From Rhyzopertha dominica (lineage: Eukaryota; Arthropoda; Insecta; Coleoptera; Bostrichidae): a stretch of 64,000 nucleotides of DNA. The stretch spans positions 52,323,786 to 52,387,785 of the forward strand of contig QCXZ01000041.1 of the NCBI GenBank assembly GCA_025024175.1, read 5' to 3'. Both the position numbers and the translations under genes were made by a program. This document shows, piece by piece, positions 46,431 through 59,032 of the stretch; position 1 is the first letter of the stretch, and each line of letters begins with the position of its first letter. Under the pieces are notes generated by a model that was not told the DNA's origin, searched no databases, and saw nothing but the letters and a program-made list of their open reading frames with translations.

Positions 46431-46959
46431 CTCTTGCACCTAAACATTCACTTTCAAAAAAATAGACGGATGTAATTTCTCTAGCTAGTTAAGCGCAAAA
46501 GTACCGAGACTATGGCTGAGAACTTGGACACCCGATTTTGTTGCCTGACGTCCAATTAAAATCACTTGCTTGCAGCGTTGCGATGTAGGCTTCTACGCGC
46601 CGTTAAAGGACTACCGTCAAAACTAATCACAACTCCTGAACAAAGATGTATTATTCCCACAATTAATGACCAACTTATATATTTTTCTCTGCCCACAAAT
46701 CGACTACACCACACAAAATATGAAAGCTGGCTTTGGAAAGCACATGGTATTTATTTACTGGACCTAGAAAGGCCCATAAACAGATTACCACATCATCAAA
46801 ACTTATTATAGGGTGAATATGAATAACCCGGTCAAAATGACAAGATCACTCTTCAGAAAAATGCTAAAAAATTATTAATTTTAATCCGCCAATGTATTAA
46901 AAGGTCTTTAATTAATTAATTAATAAAAACACGTTTCAAAGTCGCTTTTTATGACATAG
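46431..46959. other. Gene-free stretch
   Basis: No supported gene; the plus-strand open frame at 46566-46811 has no motif. Confidence 0.45.
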
Positions 46960-46964
46960 TTTAA

Positions 46965-47050
46965 CTTAGGGTTAAAAACCACGGCAATAACAAACAAAAG
47001 CGGCCCCAAAACTGATCCGTGTGGGACACCTACGAGTCTACAACCTACCC
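46965..47050 (-). pseudogene. Tiny non-LTR RT remnant
   Basis: The minus strand reads CRLVGVPHGSVLGPLLFVIA followed by VVFN, the GVPQGSVLGPLLFVIYVND block of CR1/Jockey RTs with Gln replaced by His. No other RT blocks are recognisable on either side. Confidence 0.6.
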
Positions 47051-49312
47051 CAAAACGTTATTTACACCGACACACGCACGTCCGATAGTAAAACACTAAT
47101 TAATTAGTGGCGATAACGAAATTTCGACAAGGTCATTCGAGTATCCCCCCCCCATAGCTCTTCGGCGAAGTGGGATGGTCAACGCTTTTGTTCCGAAGTT
47201 GGGGGTCACGCATTAGCGCGAGGGGGCGATAGCATCGAGGGAATGCAAGCAATGGGGGCCGAGGACTGGCGAACTGACCGCCCCAGGCCGTCTGGACCGC
47301 ATATATGTGTCATTCCAGGTAATAGGTCATTCGGATGGGCGAGAGCAAAGATCGAGATGCCGACTGGCGGAGGGAATTCGAAGCTAGCAGGGGAAAATTA
47401 TCTTACGAGCGCGTATTAATCTTAGTTACTTTTAGAAACATTAGTGTTGTTAAGCTTAAGTGGCAAACGACAGTAACAAGTTGTCATAGGACAAAAATTT
47501 AGTTTATGAGACTCACCATTTCAGCTAGTGCAAACGTCATTTCTGCACCTGAAACAAAACCAAAAACTATAGTACATTGTTACAGACTGATTATACAGGG
47601 CCTCTATAAATAATTCATGAAACGCAGGCGGCGTTGATTTCTGGATTCTTTGTGCCGCCTTTTTGTAACTGCTGCCAAGCTACAATATGCACGGCGATAG
47701 TAGTTATAAAGGTTGCAGATCAATGTCACACCACGGCTCCAAAATGTGAGCTTTATGCAACCTTTTAAAGTTAATTGCCCCATAAAACGCTACATAATAT
47801 GTTGAAAATACACACTCCCAGGTCCTTTTCTCATATTAAAATACATCGAATAATTCAAAAATCGACAGATGATGAATCATTTATAGAAACCTTATATATC
47901 GATCAGAATCGTTTTTACATACTTCTTGTAATTGTACTAACATGGTCAATGATAATTCTTCTTTTACTTCTAACACAACAATTTTCAAAAAATGGTTTTG
48001 GATCTAGGCACATTCTGTTATGAGTATTGCAGATAACATCTAGTATATTAATGTTAAGTAAAATGTCCATGTAACTAGAGTTATTGGAAGCCAAACATTA
48101 AGTCAAAAAACTGAGACGTGGTTTATGCATGATGGGTGACCATTGTACAGGAATCACATCTCTCTCTTAACTATCTTCTTTGGGGCTGTATGAATACTTC
48201 AATTCATGCTACGCCTATCAATAACCATGAGAAACACTGATTAAAAATGGCAAGCAAATATATAAGAAATACGCAGCTGTTTTGGAGGGAGTTAGTACCG
48301 CATGCCTTGGAATGGAAGAATGCACTTTGAACATCTGCTTTGGTTCGGTGCTTACGTACCTATGGTATATANAGAGGAAGAACCAAATATAAATTTCATT
48401 TAGAATATGAGAGTACTAGCTCCAGAACTATTATTGTAAGACTAATAATTTTGTAACTAAACCTTTCAAAGCTTGACCAATTTTTTTAGATTAGATTTAG
48501 GTCCCTAGTATGNTATTCAAANATTTCCCCCACCCTCACAATAGAATGCACCACACAACAAATACTAAAAAAAGAGCAATTATAATCCCTACAAGGTATT
48601 CCTTCTTCATGAGCTAAATATGATTCTGGCAAAAGAATGATGATAGACATGGCCGCCTGCCAAGTTGAACGTTTTTGGTTTGAAGAAAGAAAGCAAATCA
48701 GTTCGATTATTTTTTTAATTTTTGACAATGACGCAGCCATCTGCAGAGGTCAAAAACTTGGATTTAACATTATATTTGCAATACATCAGAGAAGAACAAA
48801 AATATATGATTTGATGCATGAGTATTTCGTAGGCAATCAATGACGTACACAATCAATAAAATCCTCCAAAATAATGCAAATTCCATTGTTGCGGCGCGAA
48901 TCAATCGACCAGGGTGGACCACGTCCGTTTTACGGTCATCTCTTATATAATTTGGTTGCGTATTTGTGGCACATTTCAAGGACAAAACCGGTCGCGATTC
49001 TTGCACCGACAGTGGGCGAAATAGATTTGATAATGCGGGTGTACGGTCGCGCTATCTGCGCCCTTGAACTTGTGATTTCCGACCAGCGGACACAGATGAC
49101 TGTGTTTTTAGAAGCAGCTGAGCGTAGCTGAGCAGTGAAATACGCTTTAAATGGGTTCTCTCTTGAACGGCTAATCCGATTTTGATATTTTTTGATTTGA
49201 ATTATAGCTTCAAACGAGGATGCGTTTTTTCCGCAAAATTTACAATTCCCCAAGGGCTACACCAGCTGCACCTGCAGGTGTCAAGTGGCATTAAACTGTA
49301 GCCCTTTCTTTC
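47051..49312. other. Gene-free region with two GC-richer islands
   Basis: No supported gene. Islands lie at about 47120-47400 (very GC-rich, with a C9 run near 47146) and about 48880-49140. A mariner-like end TACAGGGCC occurs at about 47594 without a matching partner. Confidence 0.4.
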
Positions 49313-50385
49313 CTAAACATTTTCTTTTTTAATTAAAGCCAATGATCCTCCATGATGCACGTCCGTTCTAAAAGTTATTAATTTATATAGGTACTGAGGC
49401 ATTTTGTATAAAACCATATTATGATATAAGACTATTGAATGAAAGTAACGACGACGTTCCATGTTCAACCGACGAGCTTCCTTCATTTTATACGTAATTC
49501 TAGAATTTCGCCGAATGCCATACACAAATCTAAGGCACGAGTTATGCACGCGCTGTATTTTTTTGCAGAAAGCTCGATCCAGACACTGACCGTAGACACA
49601 ATCACAAAAATTAAAATGAGAAAGCACCAGTGCATCACACAACAATAACCTTAACCTAGCGTCTAAGTTTCCAAAAGCTTTACTGATATGCTCTCTAAAC
49701 CTGAGATTTACGTCCACATAAAGTCCTAAGTTTCTAACCACTTTTTGATAACATAAAACAGTTCCATCCAACTTGATATCTAGCTTTGATCGCACGCTAG
49801 GAATATATTTTGGCTTCCAAATAAAATTAGATTGGATTTAGTTGGGTTAATTGTCAAGCTCTGCCTCGCAGACAGAGATGAAAGACGCCCGAGATCGCTA
49901 GTGAGCTGGGCACTGGCGATATCAACCTCAGCAGGGGAAAAATATAGATAAACCTGCGTATTATTAGCATACTGATGGTACTCTCAGTTCTGTAAGCTAC
50001 TACAAATTCTTGAAGAATAAATAATAAACAACAACGAACCGATTATGGATCCTTGCGGAACACCAGAAGAAATATCGGCCCAATAAGACATCTCCTCCCC
50101 CAAAACCACGCACTGACGTCGATTGGACAAGAAGTTGTGCACCAAACTAATAGCACTTTCATGAAAGCCACTGTAGTTAACAATTGAAAGCAGTAAACTG
50201 TGATTAATAGTATCAAAGGCTTTAGAGTAATCTAGGAGAACCAGCGCCGTTAATCCGCAGCCTTCAGTATGTCATCCGTGATCTTTAACAATGATGTAGT
50301 ACAGCTGTGTCGTTTTCTAAAGCCAGACCGGAAAGGTGGCAGAATGTCGTTTGCGGAAAGATATGATAAAATATTATATACAAAC
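49313..50385 (-). pseudogene. Non-LTR RT with mutated active site (YANN)
   Basis: Read on the minus strand from 50385: LSANDILPPFRSGFRKRHSC, LVLLDYSKAFDTINHSLLLS, LVHNFLSNRRQCVVLGEEMS, SSGVPQGSIIGSLLFIIY, HQYANNTQVYLYFSPAEVDI, RSKLDIKLDGTVLCYQKVVR, NLGLYVDVNLRFREHIS and VHNSCLRFVYGIRRNSRITY. The order is complete for RT plus C-terminus of the same clade as the 28.6-30.5 kb element. The catalytic YADD is YANN, so both metal-binding Asp are gone, and a stop lies eight codons before it. The frame is otherwise remarkably continuous for about 350 codons. Confidence 0.85.
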
Positions 50386-52920
50386 TGAAAATTAATATCN
50401 TCTTCACCAAGGACCTCTTCATCTGACCCAGTACGACGAACAAAATCGAATTCAAATCACATTTCGATTACCAATTAAAAGCACATCCCGTCANACGAGG
50501 AAACCCGTTTCGCGTTATTGTCATTGTAATAATGATTTGGTGCNAANGGCCGCTTTTTTGTCCGGAATCGGGTTTTGAACGGCCAGCGGCCGCTGATATT
50601 CTCTCACGCTTCGCCTCGTCGTTTGGCCGGGCTAAAAATCTAGTACTGCCACAAAAATCGGAGACAGCGGCCGCAACCGGGTGTTGAGTATGCATTAAGG
50701 CTGCTCACGATCTTATGATGCGGGACTATGAGGAACCCGGTGGCAATTACTTAGTCAAGGATGCTTAATTTTTTGGTTTATTGATGTGTCTGGTAAAATT
50801 CCTTGAAGTGGTACCAATGACAGCAGATTTTCACGAATCCGCAGCTGAAGAAATATAAAACGTCCAAGCATCAAGTTCAGAATTATTATTGTTGATGAAA
50901 GAAGAACCTATCGTAACCATTTTTGAAACCTTATCGTTTCTTCCTGTGTGTTCCTAACATAAATTTGAAAGTATTTGCAATTTTGCGTGCTCTACGAATA
51001 TTATTCTTCAAACCTGTTATTGGTATAGTTAAGAAAATAAGTCATAAGAGTGCGGGTAGCTCACTCAGTTTAGTGCGCGAAAAAGCCGTTGCATAAATTC
51101 AAAGTGCGTTATAAGAAGCTTGCCAGGAGTCCTGTGTGGATAGTTCAACAAGTAATTTGATGGAGTACGCGTTCTGGAGCGTTGAATTAGTGTTAGAGAC
51201 GACCACAGAAGTTGGAGACCTGATACTGCTACCGACAACACTTTTGCTGCTATTGTGGCTACAATAATGGAGGAAGACCACATGGACAAACAAGCAATAG
51301 ACAAATACCAAAAATACAAGTATTTGTCTTCTTTGTAGAAAGTTTAAATTCATGATTCCAGAAGTGTAGCCGAGATATGGCGCATTTAACGACAGTACAT
51401 TACTGCCGAAGCGATGGTAACGTGTTCTGGATGCAGTTTAAAAAATACACATCTTATTTGCGAACTGTGCTCTTGAATTTTGACATGATCCTCGTACAAA
51501 TGCAAATTTGCATAAATGAAACTGATTGACATTAATTGATTAATGAAACTATTACCACTCGCTCGCTCGTTATATATACTAGTACTTTGTGGTTGTCGTT
51601 TTGAACACAATGGATCTTAAAAAAATATGTTTTACATAAAAAACGAAAGAAAGCGCAGCTATAGAGATCACCAGAAATTATTTCACAGTATATGGAAACA
51701 ACCAATACAAAAAAGTATCAAGACTAACAAATAATCTAAAAGACAATGCAAATGTATCAAACGACATACGAAACAGATGGTAACTGTGTGATTTGTTGAA
51801 CTGGCGAAAAATGAAAAAAAAAACGAAAAAGAAGAAGGATAAGAAACAGGAATTAAAAGAAACAATAACGAGGGAAGGTGAACAAATAATAAATATACAG
51901 AAAAAAAATGGGAAAAACTGCTGAGATTATAGGGGTATAATACTCACGTGCTAACAGGAGAAGGACAGGAAAGGAAGTGATAGAAATTTAAAAAGAGACC
52001 AGTAATAAACAAAATAAGTAAAAATACGGAATACCGATTTTGCATACTCTCCACAACCGCCAATTCTCCGTTCGTACCACGCTTCTTGGAAGCCCACTTC
52101 ATTTATCAACTCCTGCTAATGACATTCTCCTAGGTAAAAACGCGCCAGAAAAATTGATTCTTAAATCGAAAATTGAGGCGCCCCAAACGTTCTCGTCCGA
52201 GATTCGTTACGCAACGTTGCAGAATGGGCGGGAATCCTCAGGAATTTTAGGCCTAATCAGCCGGAGATGATTTAAGGACTGTTATCCGAATTGAGGTTAT
52301 CGGTTATCTAGCTCGTTGGTGCACTAATAATAGCCGATAAAAAGACGTGTGTACGAGGGATTGTCTAATGAATGTTACTGAATTAGTTGCAGACGGATTC
52401 TGCAACTGGAATAGATGAGTTATGCCAAAATCTTTAACCGTAGCTGGTCAGGAAGATGTCTTGTTGAAAATCTCTTATAATAAAGAATATAAAAGTTCCA
52501 AAAGNATTAAAGTACCAACGCCGAAGTTTGGTGTGTCGAGCAAGCACTGAAGCTTGCAAAATAAAGTAAATTCTTGGTACTGAAGACTTATTAATTGAAG
52601 AAGGAAGAAAAGGTTTACCAGAAACCATATTTTATGATCCAGGCATTCCAGTCAAAAACGTGGGGCAATTTTTCCTTATCGCATTTTTTTTATTTCATCA
52701 CCTTAGTTTTGGTGTTAGAAATGAGGTGTGAAAAGTACCCATCGATACCAGCGGGGCAACAGTTTCTTTCAATATTATACATTTTATATACGTTATGTAA
52801 GGTATGTTTTAAAATAGCAATTAATTTTGGGAAAACACTACAAACTGAAAGATTCTTATAGCACGCTTTGTGTTTCTTGTTAGTGTACACTAGTGTATTT
52901 CTTTTTACAAATTTTATATA
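50386..52920. other. Gene-free region
   Basis: No supported gene. GC-richer blocks lie at about 50480-50700 and 52040-52270. The stretch at about 51620-52020 is strongly purine-rich (A/G) on the plus strand. ORFs at 51065-51353 overlap in two frames and have no family motif. Confidence 0.4.
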
Positions 52921-54871
52921 CAGGGTCATTCATTAAGAATGGGCAATCTCTGAACTAGAGATACTACACACCAAAATATGGTGACTGAGTTTAACATGTT
53001 TTATGCAAACTTGGAATTTTAACTTGAAATTTTTAATTTTGTGATTTTAAGCAGTATCTTCTGGAAAATGGGCAACATTATGTTTTTTGGCAAAAGAATT
53101 ACGATGCCAAATTTAGCTCTATTCCATAACTAACGCCCTGTTACTTAAGTAAATTACGACGTATCTCTTTGCCTAACGGGTTATGGCCAAAATGACTAGA
53201 AAATCGAAAAGGCAGTTCCATTTTTGAGTTATTTGCATTTTAAACATTCAGTGTAAAGACTCCTAAGCCACCGTTATTACTTTGACTTTTTTTCAAGTAG
53301 GCTTTTGTCAGCACTTATCAATTTTTCATGTAAAGAAATATTTGACAATTTTACTGTCACTAAGTAAGAGTGTTTATTGTATTTTTCTAATTTACTTAGT
53401 GTTATTTGTAGTAAAAATTCTAAAATAAGAAAATGCCACGACATAATCAATTTTCTAGCAGTGAAATGTGTGATATGAATTGTGTTTTTGCTCAGTTAAA
53501 TTATAGTGGACTTGGTGCAGCCAGAAGGTATTTAGAATTATACCCAAATCGAAGACAACGCAATCACAAACTGTTCAGGCCCAAACAGGGTGTTTTCTTT
53601 CTAAAAGCTTAAATGGTGATAGAAAAACTATCAACGTCGATAATGAAGACGAGGTTTTAGTTCGTATTTCGGAAAATCCTGATATGAGTACTCGTCGGTT
53701 AAGTGCGGCAATAGGAATAAGCCAATCGTCTAGCTGGAGAATTTTAAAGAAAGATTATCTCCATCTATATCACTATACCCCTGTCCAAAATTTCTTACCT
53801 CAAGATTTACCAGTTCGCCTACAGTTTGTTCAATGTATCCTAGGTAAACAAACCGAAAACCAGGATTTTCTTAATAACCTCCTTTTCACCGATGAGGCGA
53901 CGTTTACTAGGCGAGGTGTTATTAATTGGAAAAACAATCATTTGTGGGACTCCGAAAATCCACATGCTCTAAAGGAACGACATTTTTAGCATTAATTCAA
54001 GGTAAATATTTGGTGTGGTGTGATATCTGTTTTTTTTATTGGTCCTTTTGAACTTCCTCCTGATCTGAACGGGGCCCTGTATTTGCACTTCCTTGAACGA
54101 AATTTAAACACACTACTAGAAGACGTACCACTAGCCATAAGGCGGAATATGTGCATAAGCAAGACATGGCGCCACCACATTTTTTTCTGTCAATACACTA
54201 ATACCTTAATGAACATTTTCCTCGCCGGTGGATTGGGCACAGCAGTGAATTTGTTAGCCCACCTAGAAGTCCAGATTTCAAACCTGTAGACTTCTCAATA
54301 TGGTTACAAATGAAGGACATAGTTTACAAAGAAACGATTAATTCCATCGAAGAATTATGACAGTAAATTCAAGAAGCTGTTAATATTATTAAAAATAATC
54401 GACAAATGTTATTTAATATTCAAAGATCTATATGGTTAGGCCTTACAAAGTGTATTGAAGTGGAAGGCGGTCATTTTGAACATTTACTTTGAAGTTTTCT
54501 TTCATTACTGTTACTGATTGTTATTTGTTGCCTCTACTGTTGTTACCCGCATTGTAGTAATTTAAAAGAATAAATTCATTGTACAACAAACAAAATTCAT
54601 TAAATGTTTAAAATGCAAATAACTCAAAAACTGATGGATTTACATGAAATAAAAAAGAGTTCCTTCCTTATTGAAAACTGAACTGCCTTTTAGATTTTCT
54701 AATCACTTTAGCCATAATTCGTTAGGCAAAAAAGATATGTTGTAATTTCCTTAAGTAACAAGGTGTAACTAGCATTAAATTTGTAATTCTCTTGCCAAAA
54801 AAACATAAAGTTGCCAATTTGCCAGACGATACTGCAACATTTGTATANGNCATTCTTAATGAATCACCCTG
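52921..54871 (+). mobile_element. Mariner-superfamily transposon with very long inverted repeats
   Basis: The left end CAGGGTCATTCATTAAGAAT follows a TA. The right end is its complement with one mismatch, but the right TA is not preserved (CG follows). Inverted repeats are 329 nt (52921-53249) and 269 nt (54603-54871), with indels between them. The plus strand contains a decayed transposase. The end sequence CAGGGT and the DUF4817-type transposase place it near the element at 18.56 kb, although internal sequences differ. Confidence 0.85.
53434..54492 (+). pseudogene. Mariner-type transposase, several frameshifts
   Basis: The frames join as MPRHNQFSSSEMCDMNCVFA and LGAARRYLELYPNRRQRNHK (DUF4817-like DNA-binding head), then MSTRRLSAAIGISQSSSWRI (second helix-turn-helix), LLFTDEATFTRRGVINWKNN (first Asp), ALYLHFLERNLN with LLEDVPLAIRRNM, a remnant of the HDGAP block in which the catalytic Asp pair is no longer readable (MAPPHFF), then SPPRSPDFKPVDFSIW (third Asp), ending EVEGGHFEHLL. 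At least five frameshifts or stops are present. It is full length but clearly inactive. Confidence 0.8.
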
Positions 54872-55669
54872 CGTAACTCATTAAAGTTAGGATGTAGCTT
54901 TGATTGTATCTAAACTGATGTTACAAAAGCTTTGGATAGAGTTTTATGTGTACCGGCTTCAATTTACAAAACGACAGGAGAGACTTGAAAAACTTATGGA
55001 ACAACAACGACATCACTGACGTTAGTGTCACTGATCGTGGGTTATCAAGAAGGAAGCAGTCTACTATTCCATCATTTACACTTGCAACTTCCTCTAGAAA
55101 CCCATTCCACAGTCCTTTTAACTATTAAATCACCTGATCACGCTCGAGTTGCCTAGATAAAATTCCTGGGCGTAATGTTTCACCACGTCACGGCAGATCT
55201 CTCCAAACAAAACGCAATGACCAAGTGCAAGGTTAGAGGATGATTGCATGACGAAATACAAAATGACTTTTAATTGCCCGGCCAGCAGACTACGAACCAT
55301 AATTGGCCGGGCTTATGCTAAACGTGTTAGCGCTTCGTTACGAAAAAAATTTCACGGATTACGTCTTCCTCTTTTCAATGGGCCGTTTCGCCGATACAAA
55401 TTAGATGCACCGTGCGATGTGTGTTTTAAATGTTCAAGCCTAGGCTTTAAATGTAACGGATTGGGGGNATTTAAATTTACGCTAGAAATTTAAAGATCCC
55501 TGGTACCCACGTGTAAAGACACCCACCTTTTGCTGCGGTCGTTTTTATGCTTCGAGACTTTGGTTCCAATAATGTGGGACGAAGATTTTTTTGACACTTC
55601 AGGTCTGAAAATAGGAATATAGCATATGTTTTTATATTAGTCCTTCTTAGTGGGTTCAGGTTTCTATAA
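54872..55669. other. Gene-free stretch with GC-richer island
   Basis: No supported gene. The block at about 55130-55560 is GC-richer; its plus-strand open frame has no recognisable motif. Confidence 0.4.
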
Positions 55670-56100
55670 AATTATTTTATCCATAATTACTTTATAATTG
55701 AAGTTCTATCCACATTCAAAAATCGTATAAAGTACTACTTTATCCACTAATGGAATAATGAAATTAGTTTATTCCACTAGTGAGATATACAATCTTAACT
55801 CAATCACGTTCTATTTATTTATTATTGCTATATTTTCCAATGTCTATGTTTCTATAAACCTTTATTGCAGCCTTCGAGTACTTCGACCACATGGATGAAA
55901 TTGCATACTTTTTCTTCAAATTTAAGATTTTTTGATTTTTCAGGTGGTAGCTGCTATCTTGGTAAAATGTCAAATAATTTTTTTATTAAACCAGATAAAA
56001 TTCCTGCGATTTTGTTTCTAAATGTATGTGATTATGGATAAAACGTTGTATTGCATTCGTGTTTCAGTCGCGTTTTAGCCACTTAAGAAAATTAATTATT
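55670..56100 (+). repeat. Dispersed repeat, copy 2, with internal hairpin
   Basis: Matches 46130-46430 block by block, with additional sequence in the middle. An inverted repeat CACTAATGGAATAA ... TTATTCCACTAGTG lies near 55736-55783. Confidence 0.65.
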
Positions 56101-56833
56101 CGATAACAATGTAAACAACGAAATTCTCAAACTAACATAAATTCCACCTGAAATTTCGGGTATATATTATACAAGTACAGTATATTTTTTGGTAAGACGC
56201 TACTGTATTGTAGAAAATATTGTTTGGGGTACAAGATATCAGCCATTATCGTCTCCAAAGTATTCATTGTACGCTATGTAGGTCACTTGAAATTTGGTAA
56301 GCACCTTGACGTTTCATAATGTTTGGTTTGTATTTAAATAATCTCGACTTACATGTTTTGCACGTTTAGAAAAGGATTTCTTTGAATTGATTCAATCGTT
56401 GTCAAATATACATAACCTTGCAACTACTGGCGTCTTTTAAGGTTATCACATACGTTCCCCTTGATTTTATCACGAATTCCATAGAAAACAGTTACTTATC
56501 GAGTTGTTTGATACCTTTTTTTATAAATACACAGGATGTATCTTCAAAATTGGTTAGAGTGTACATTTTTAGGAGAATTCTAGTTTATGTTAGCAAGTGA
56601 TTGGTAAAATTTTAGTTAGTTATTATACCCAAGTTAGTACTTTCTTTCCCAATAATAGCTTTGAAAATAATACACAAGCTTTAAACATCCAAGATCAGTA
56701 CAAATTTAATTAAAGTGTATCGAACATCAAAACGAACTTAAGTATTGTGATAAGTAAACCATTTCGTTTTTGGCAAAATACCTAGAAATCGTATTAATAA
56801 TACACATAATAGCAACCGGACCAACAATACTTT
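56101..56833. other. AT-rich gene-free stretch
   Basis: No ORF or repeat of note. Confidence 0.5.
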
Positions 56834-57971
56834 AAGGTCCAAAAAGAACAAAGGGGTTGTTAGCCTTTGATGTTTTGTGATTCTTCGGTGGAAACTAATT
56901 TTAGCTCAAAATCGACACAGATGTATTTTGAGCTGCAGATTCCAAAAATTTGATCAGAAATGAGCTAGGCCATCAGGCGGCCTAATTTACTCCGCTTTTA
57001 GATCGAACCGTTGCAGCTAGCGACAGACGGATACCATTCCGAAATACAGGAGGTCCAGATTAGTAAATATGCTTGAAATTATACAAATCGGAGGTGCAAA
57101 AATTTTAAGGTCCAAAAAGAACAAAGGGGTTAGCCTTTGATGTTTTGTGATTTTTCGGTGGAAACTAATTTTAGCTCAAAATCGACACACAGATGTATTT
57201 TGAGCTGCAGATTCCAAAAATTTGATCAGAATAGAGCTAGGACGTCAGGCGGCCTAATTTACTCCGCTTTTAGATCGAATCGTTGTAGCTAGCGACAAAC
57301 GGATACCATTCCGAAATTCAGGAGGTCCAGATTAGTAAATATGCTTGAAATTATACAAATCGGAGGTGCAAAAATTTTAAAGTCCAAAAAGAACAAAGGG
57401 GTTAGCCTTTGATGTTTTGTGATTTTTCGGTGGAAACTAATTTTAGCTCAAAATCGACACACAGATGTATTTTGAGCTGCAGATTCCAAAAATTTGATCA
57501 GAAATGAGCTAGGACGTCAGGCGGCCTAATTTACTCCGCTTTTAGATCGAACCGTTGTAGCTAGCGACAAACGGATACCATTCCGAAATACAGGAGGTCC
57601 AGATTAATACATATGCTTGAAATTATGCAAATCGGAGGTGCAAAAATTTTAAGGTCCAAAAAGAACAAAGGGGTTAGCCTTTGATGTTTTGTGATTTTTC
57701 GGTGGAAACTAATTTTAGCTCAAAATCGACACACAGATGTATTTTGAGCTGCAGATTCCAAAAATTTGATCAGAATAGAGCTAGGACGTCAGGCGGCCTA
57801 ATTTACTCCGCTTTTAGATCGAACCGTTGTAGCTAGCGACAGACGGATACCATTCCGAAATACAGGAGGTCCAGATTAGTAAATATGATTGAAATTTTAC
57901 AAATTGAAGGTGCAAACATTTTAAGGTCCAAAAAGAACAAAGGGGTTAGCCTCTGATGTTTTGCGATTTTA
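56834..57971 (+). repeat. Satellite array, about 272-bp unit, 4.2 copies
   Basis: Units begin with AAGGTCCAAAAAGAACAAAG at 56834, 57107, 57379 (AAAGTCC variant), 57651 and 57923. The last is a 49-base partial copy. Units are about 97-99% identical by eye. Copy 1 has an extra GTT and lacks one AC. Copies 1 and 3 share GATCAGAAATGAGC while copies 2 and 4 share GATCAGAATAGAGC. There is no ORF across units. Confidence 0.92.
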
Positions 57972-57975
57972 CAGT

Positions 57976-58490
57976 TTACCTCCGATTTTACTTGTANCTT
58001 AGTATACTATTTTATAATTCCACAAAACAAGTTTTCTTAGCTTTACTCGTAATAGAATATACTTCTAGGAAGTAGACGAAAAGTTATGTCACATACACCA
58101 AAAACATATGTGACTTAACACAGTTGATATCTGAGGTACAGATATATGTATAAGAAACGTCCTCAAAATGGCGTTGATTTCTCCATAGTGGATTAGGAAT
58201 GTACTAGATAATTTTCTTAAACAAGTATTAGTTTTCAATCTGAATTGAGTAAGTAAAGCATTTGACAGTTATACATATCAATGACTGGGTGAGGATTAGG
58301 ATAGAGTAGGCTGAACGAAATAAATTTTGGACTTCAAAACCTAGAAAAGCAACAAACAAGCATTCTCTACTATCACCTTGGCTGCTAAATAGGCACCATC
58401 TTTGCTAAATTAAACTGCTTTCCAGAATTGGCCGCTATATAATGTTACAATCCAACCACATACTCATATATTTACGGGCCGCTTCTGGTA
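57976..58490. other. Gene-free stretch
   Basis: No supported gene between the satellite and the transposase remnants. Confidence 0.45.
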
Positions 58491-58499
58491 ATTTAACAC

Positions 58500-58960
58500 A
58501 TCACTCAGTTAATGTGGCCGCTATCACATGGCGGTGGCAATTTGCAAATAAATATCTCCCAGCGTGTCGACCAGATGGAAGATGGAATACATTTTCGAGG
58601 ATGAGTCAGACTGGATTCATTCATTGGGGGGACCTTGAGTGGGCAGCAATGTCAAGAAACTTTACGCACTATTATTGAGAGGAACTATCGGATATTCTGG
58701 GAAAGAAACCACCGGATGTTGGAGAGATACGGTTTGTTTGATTGGGTTTTTTTGGGGGGGTTATGACCACGATACTTGGTCTTTGGATACGTACAGAACA
58801 CACTCTTCAGTAACAGGGGGAGGGATCATGCTACAACGAGATTTTTTAAGCGTCAATATCGGTATAGTCAGCAGAAACGTGTTTCAGTATTGTGAGGAAA
58901 GGCGACCCATAATATATAGGGACGAACATGGTGAAAGAGATTTTTTACGCTAGCTGGAAA
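58500..58960 (+). pseudogene. Possible Tc1-like transposase middle fragment
   Basis: In mixed plus-strand frames there is WRWQFANKYL, then MEYIFEDESDWIHSLGG (compare the Tc1 W--VhF-DES-F block with the first Asp), and SVTGGGIML (compare the GG-hMVWG block). The order suits a Tc1-like transposase, but the matches are weak and the frame is shredded. It may belong with the C-terminal fragment at 59424. Confidence 0.35.
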
Positions 58961-59032
58961 TCAACAGCAAGTAGTGGTCATTCTTTTTCCTGTTCTCAAA
59001 GTAATCTGTGTCAAGTTTGTGTAAACTGCAAA

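Noticed and set aside
47595..47625. TACAGGGCC resembling a mariner terminus
   Set aside because: No matching inverted end or transposase nearby.
51620..52020. Purine-rich plus strand as a possible structural RNA
   Set aside because: No pairing or conserved RNA motif; compositional bias only.
56834..57971. CRISPR-like direct repeats
   Set aside because: Contiguous 272-bp units without spacers in a eukaryotic context; this is a satellite.
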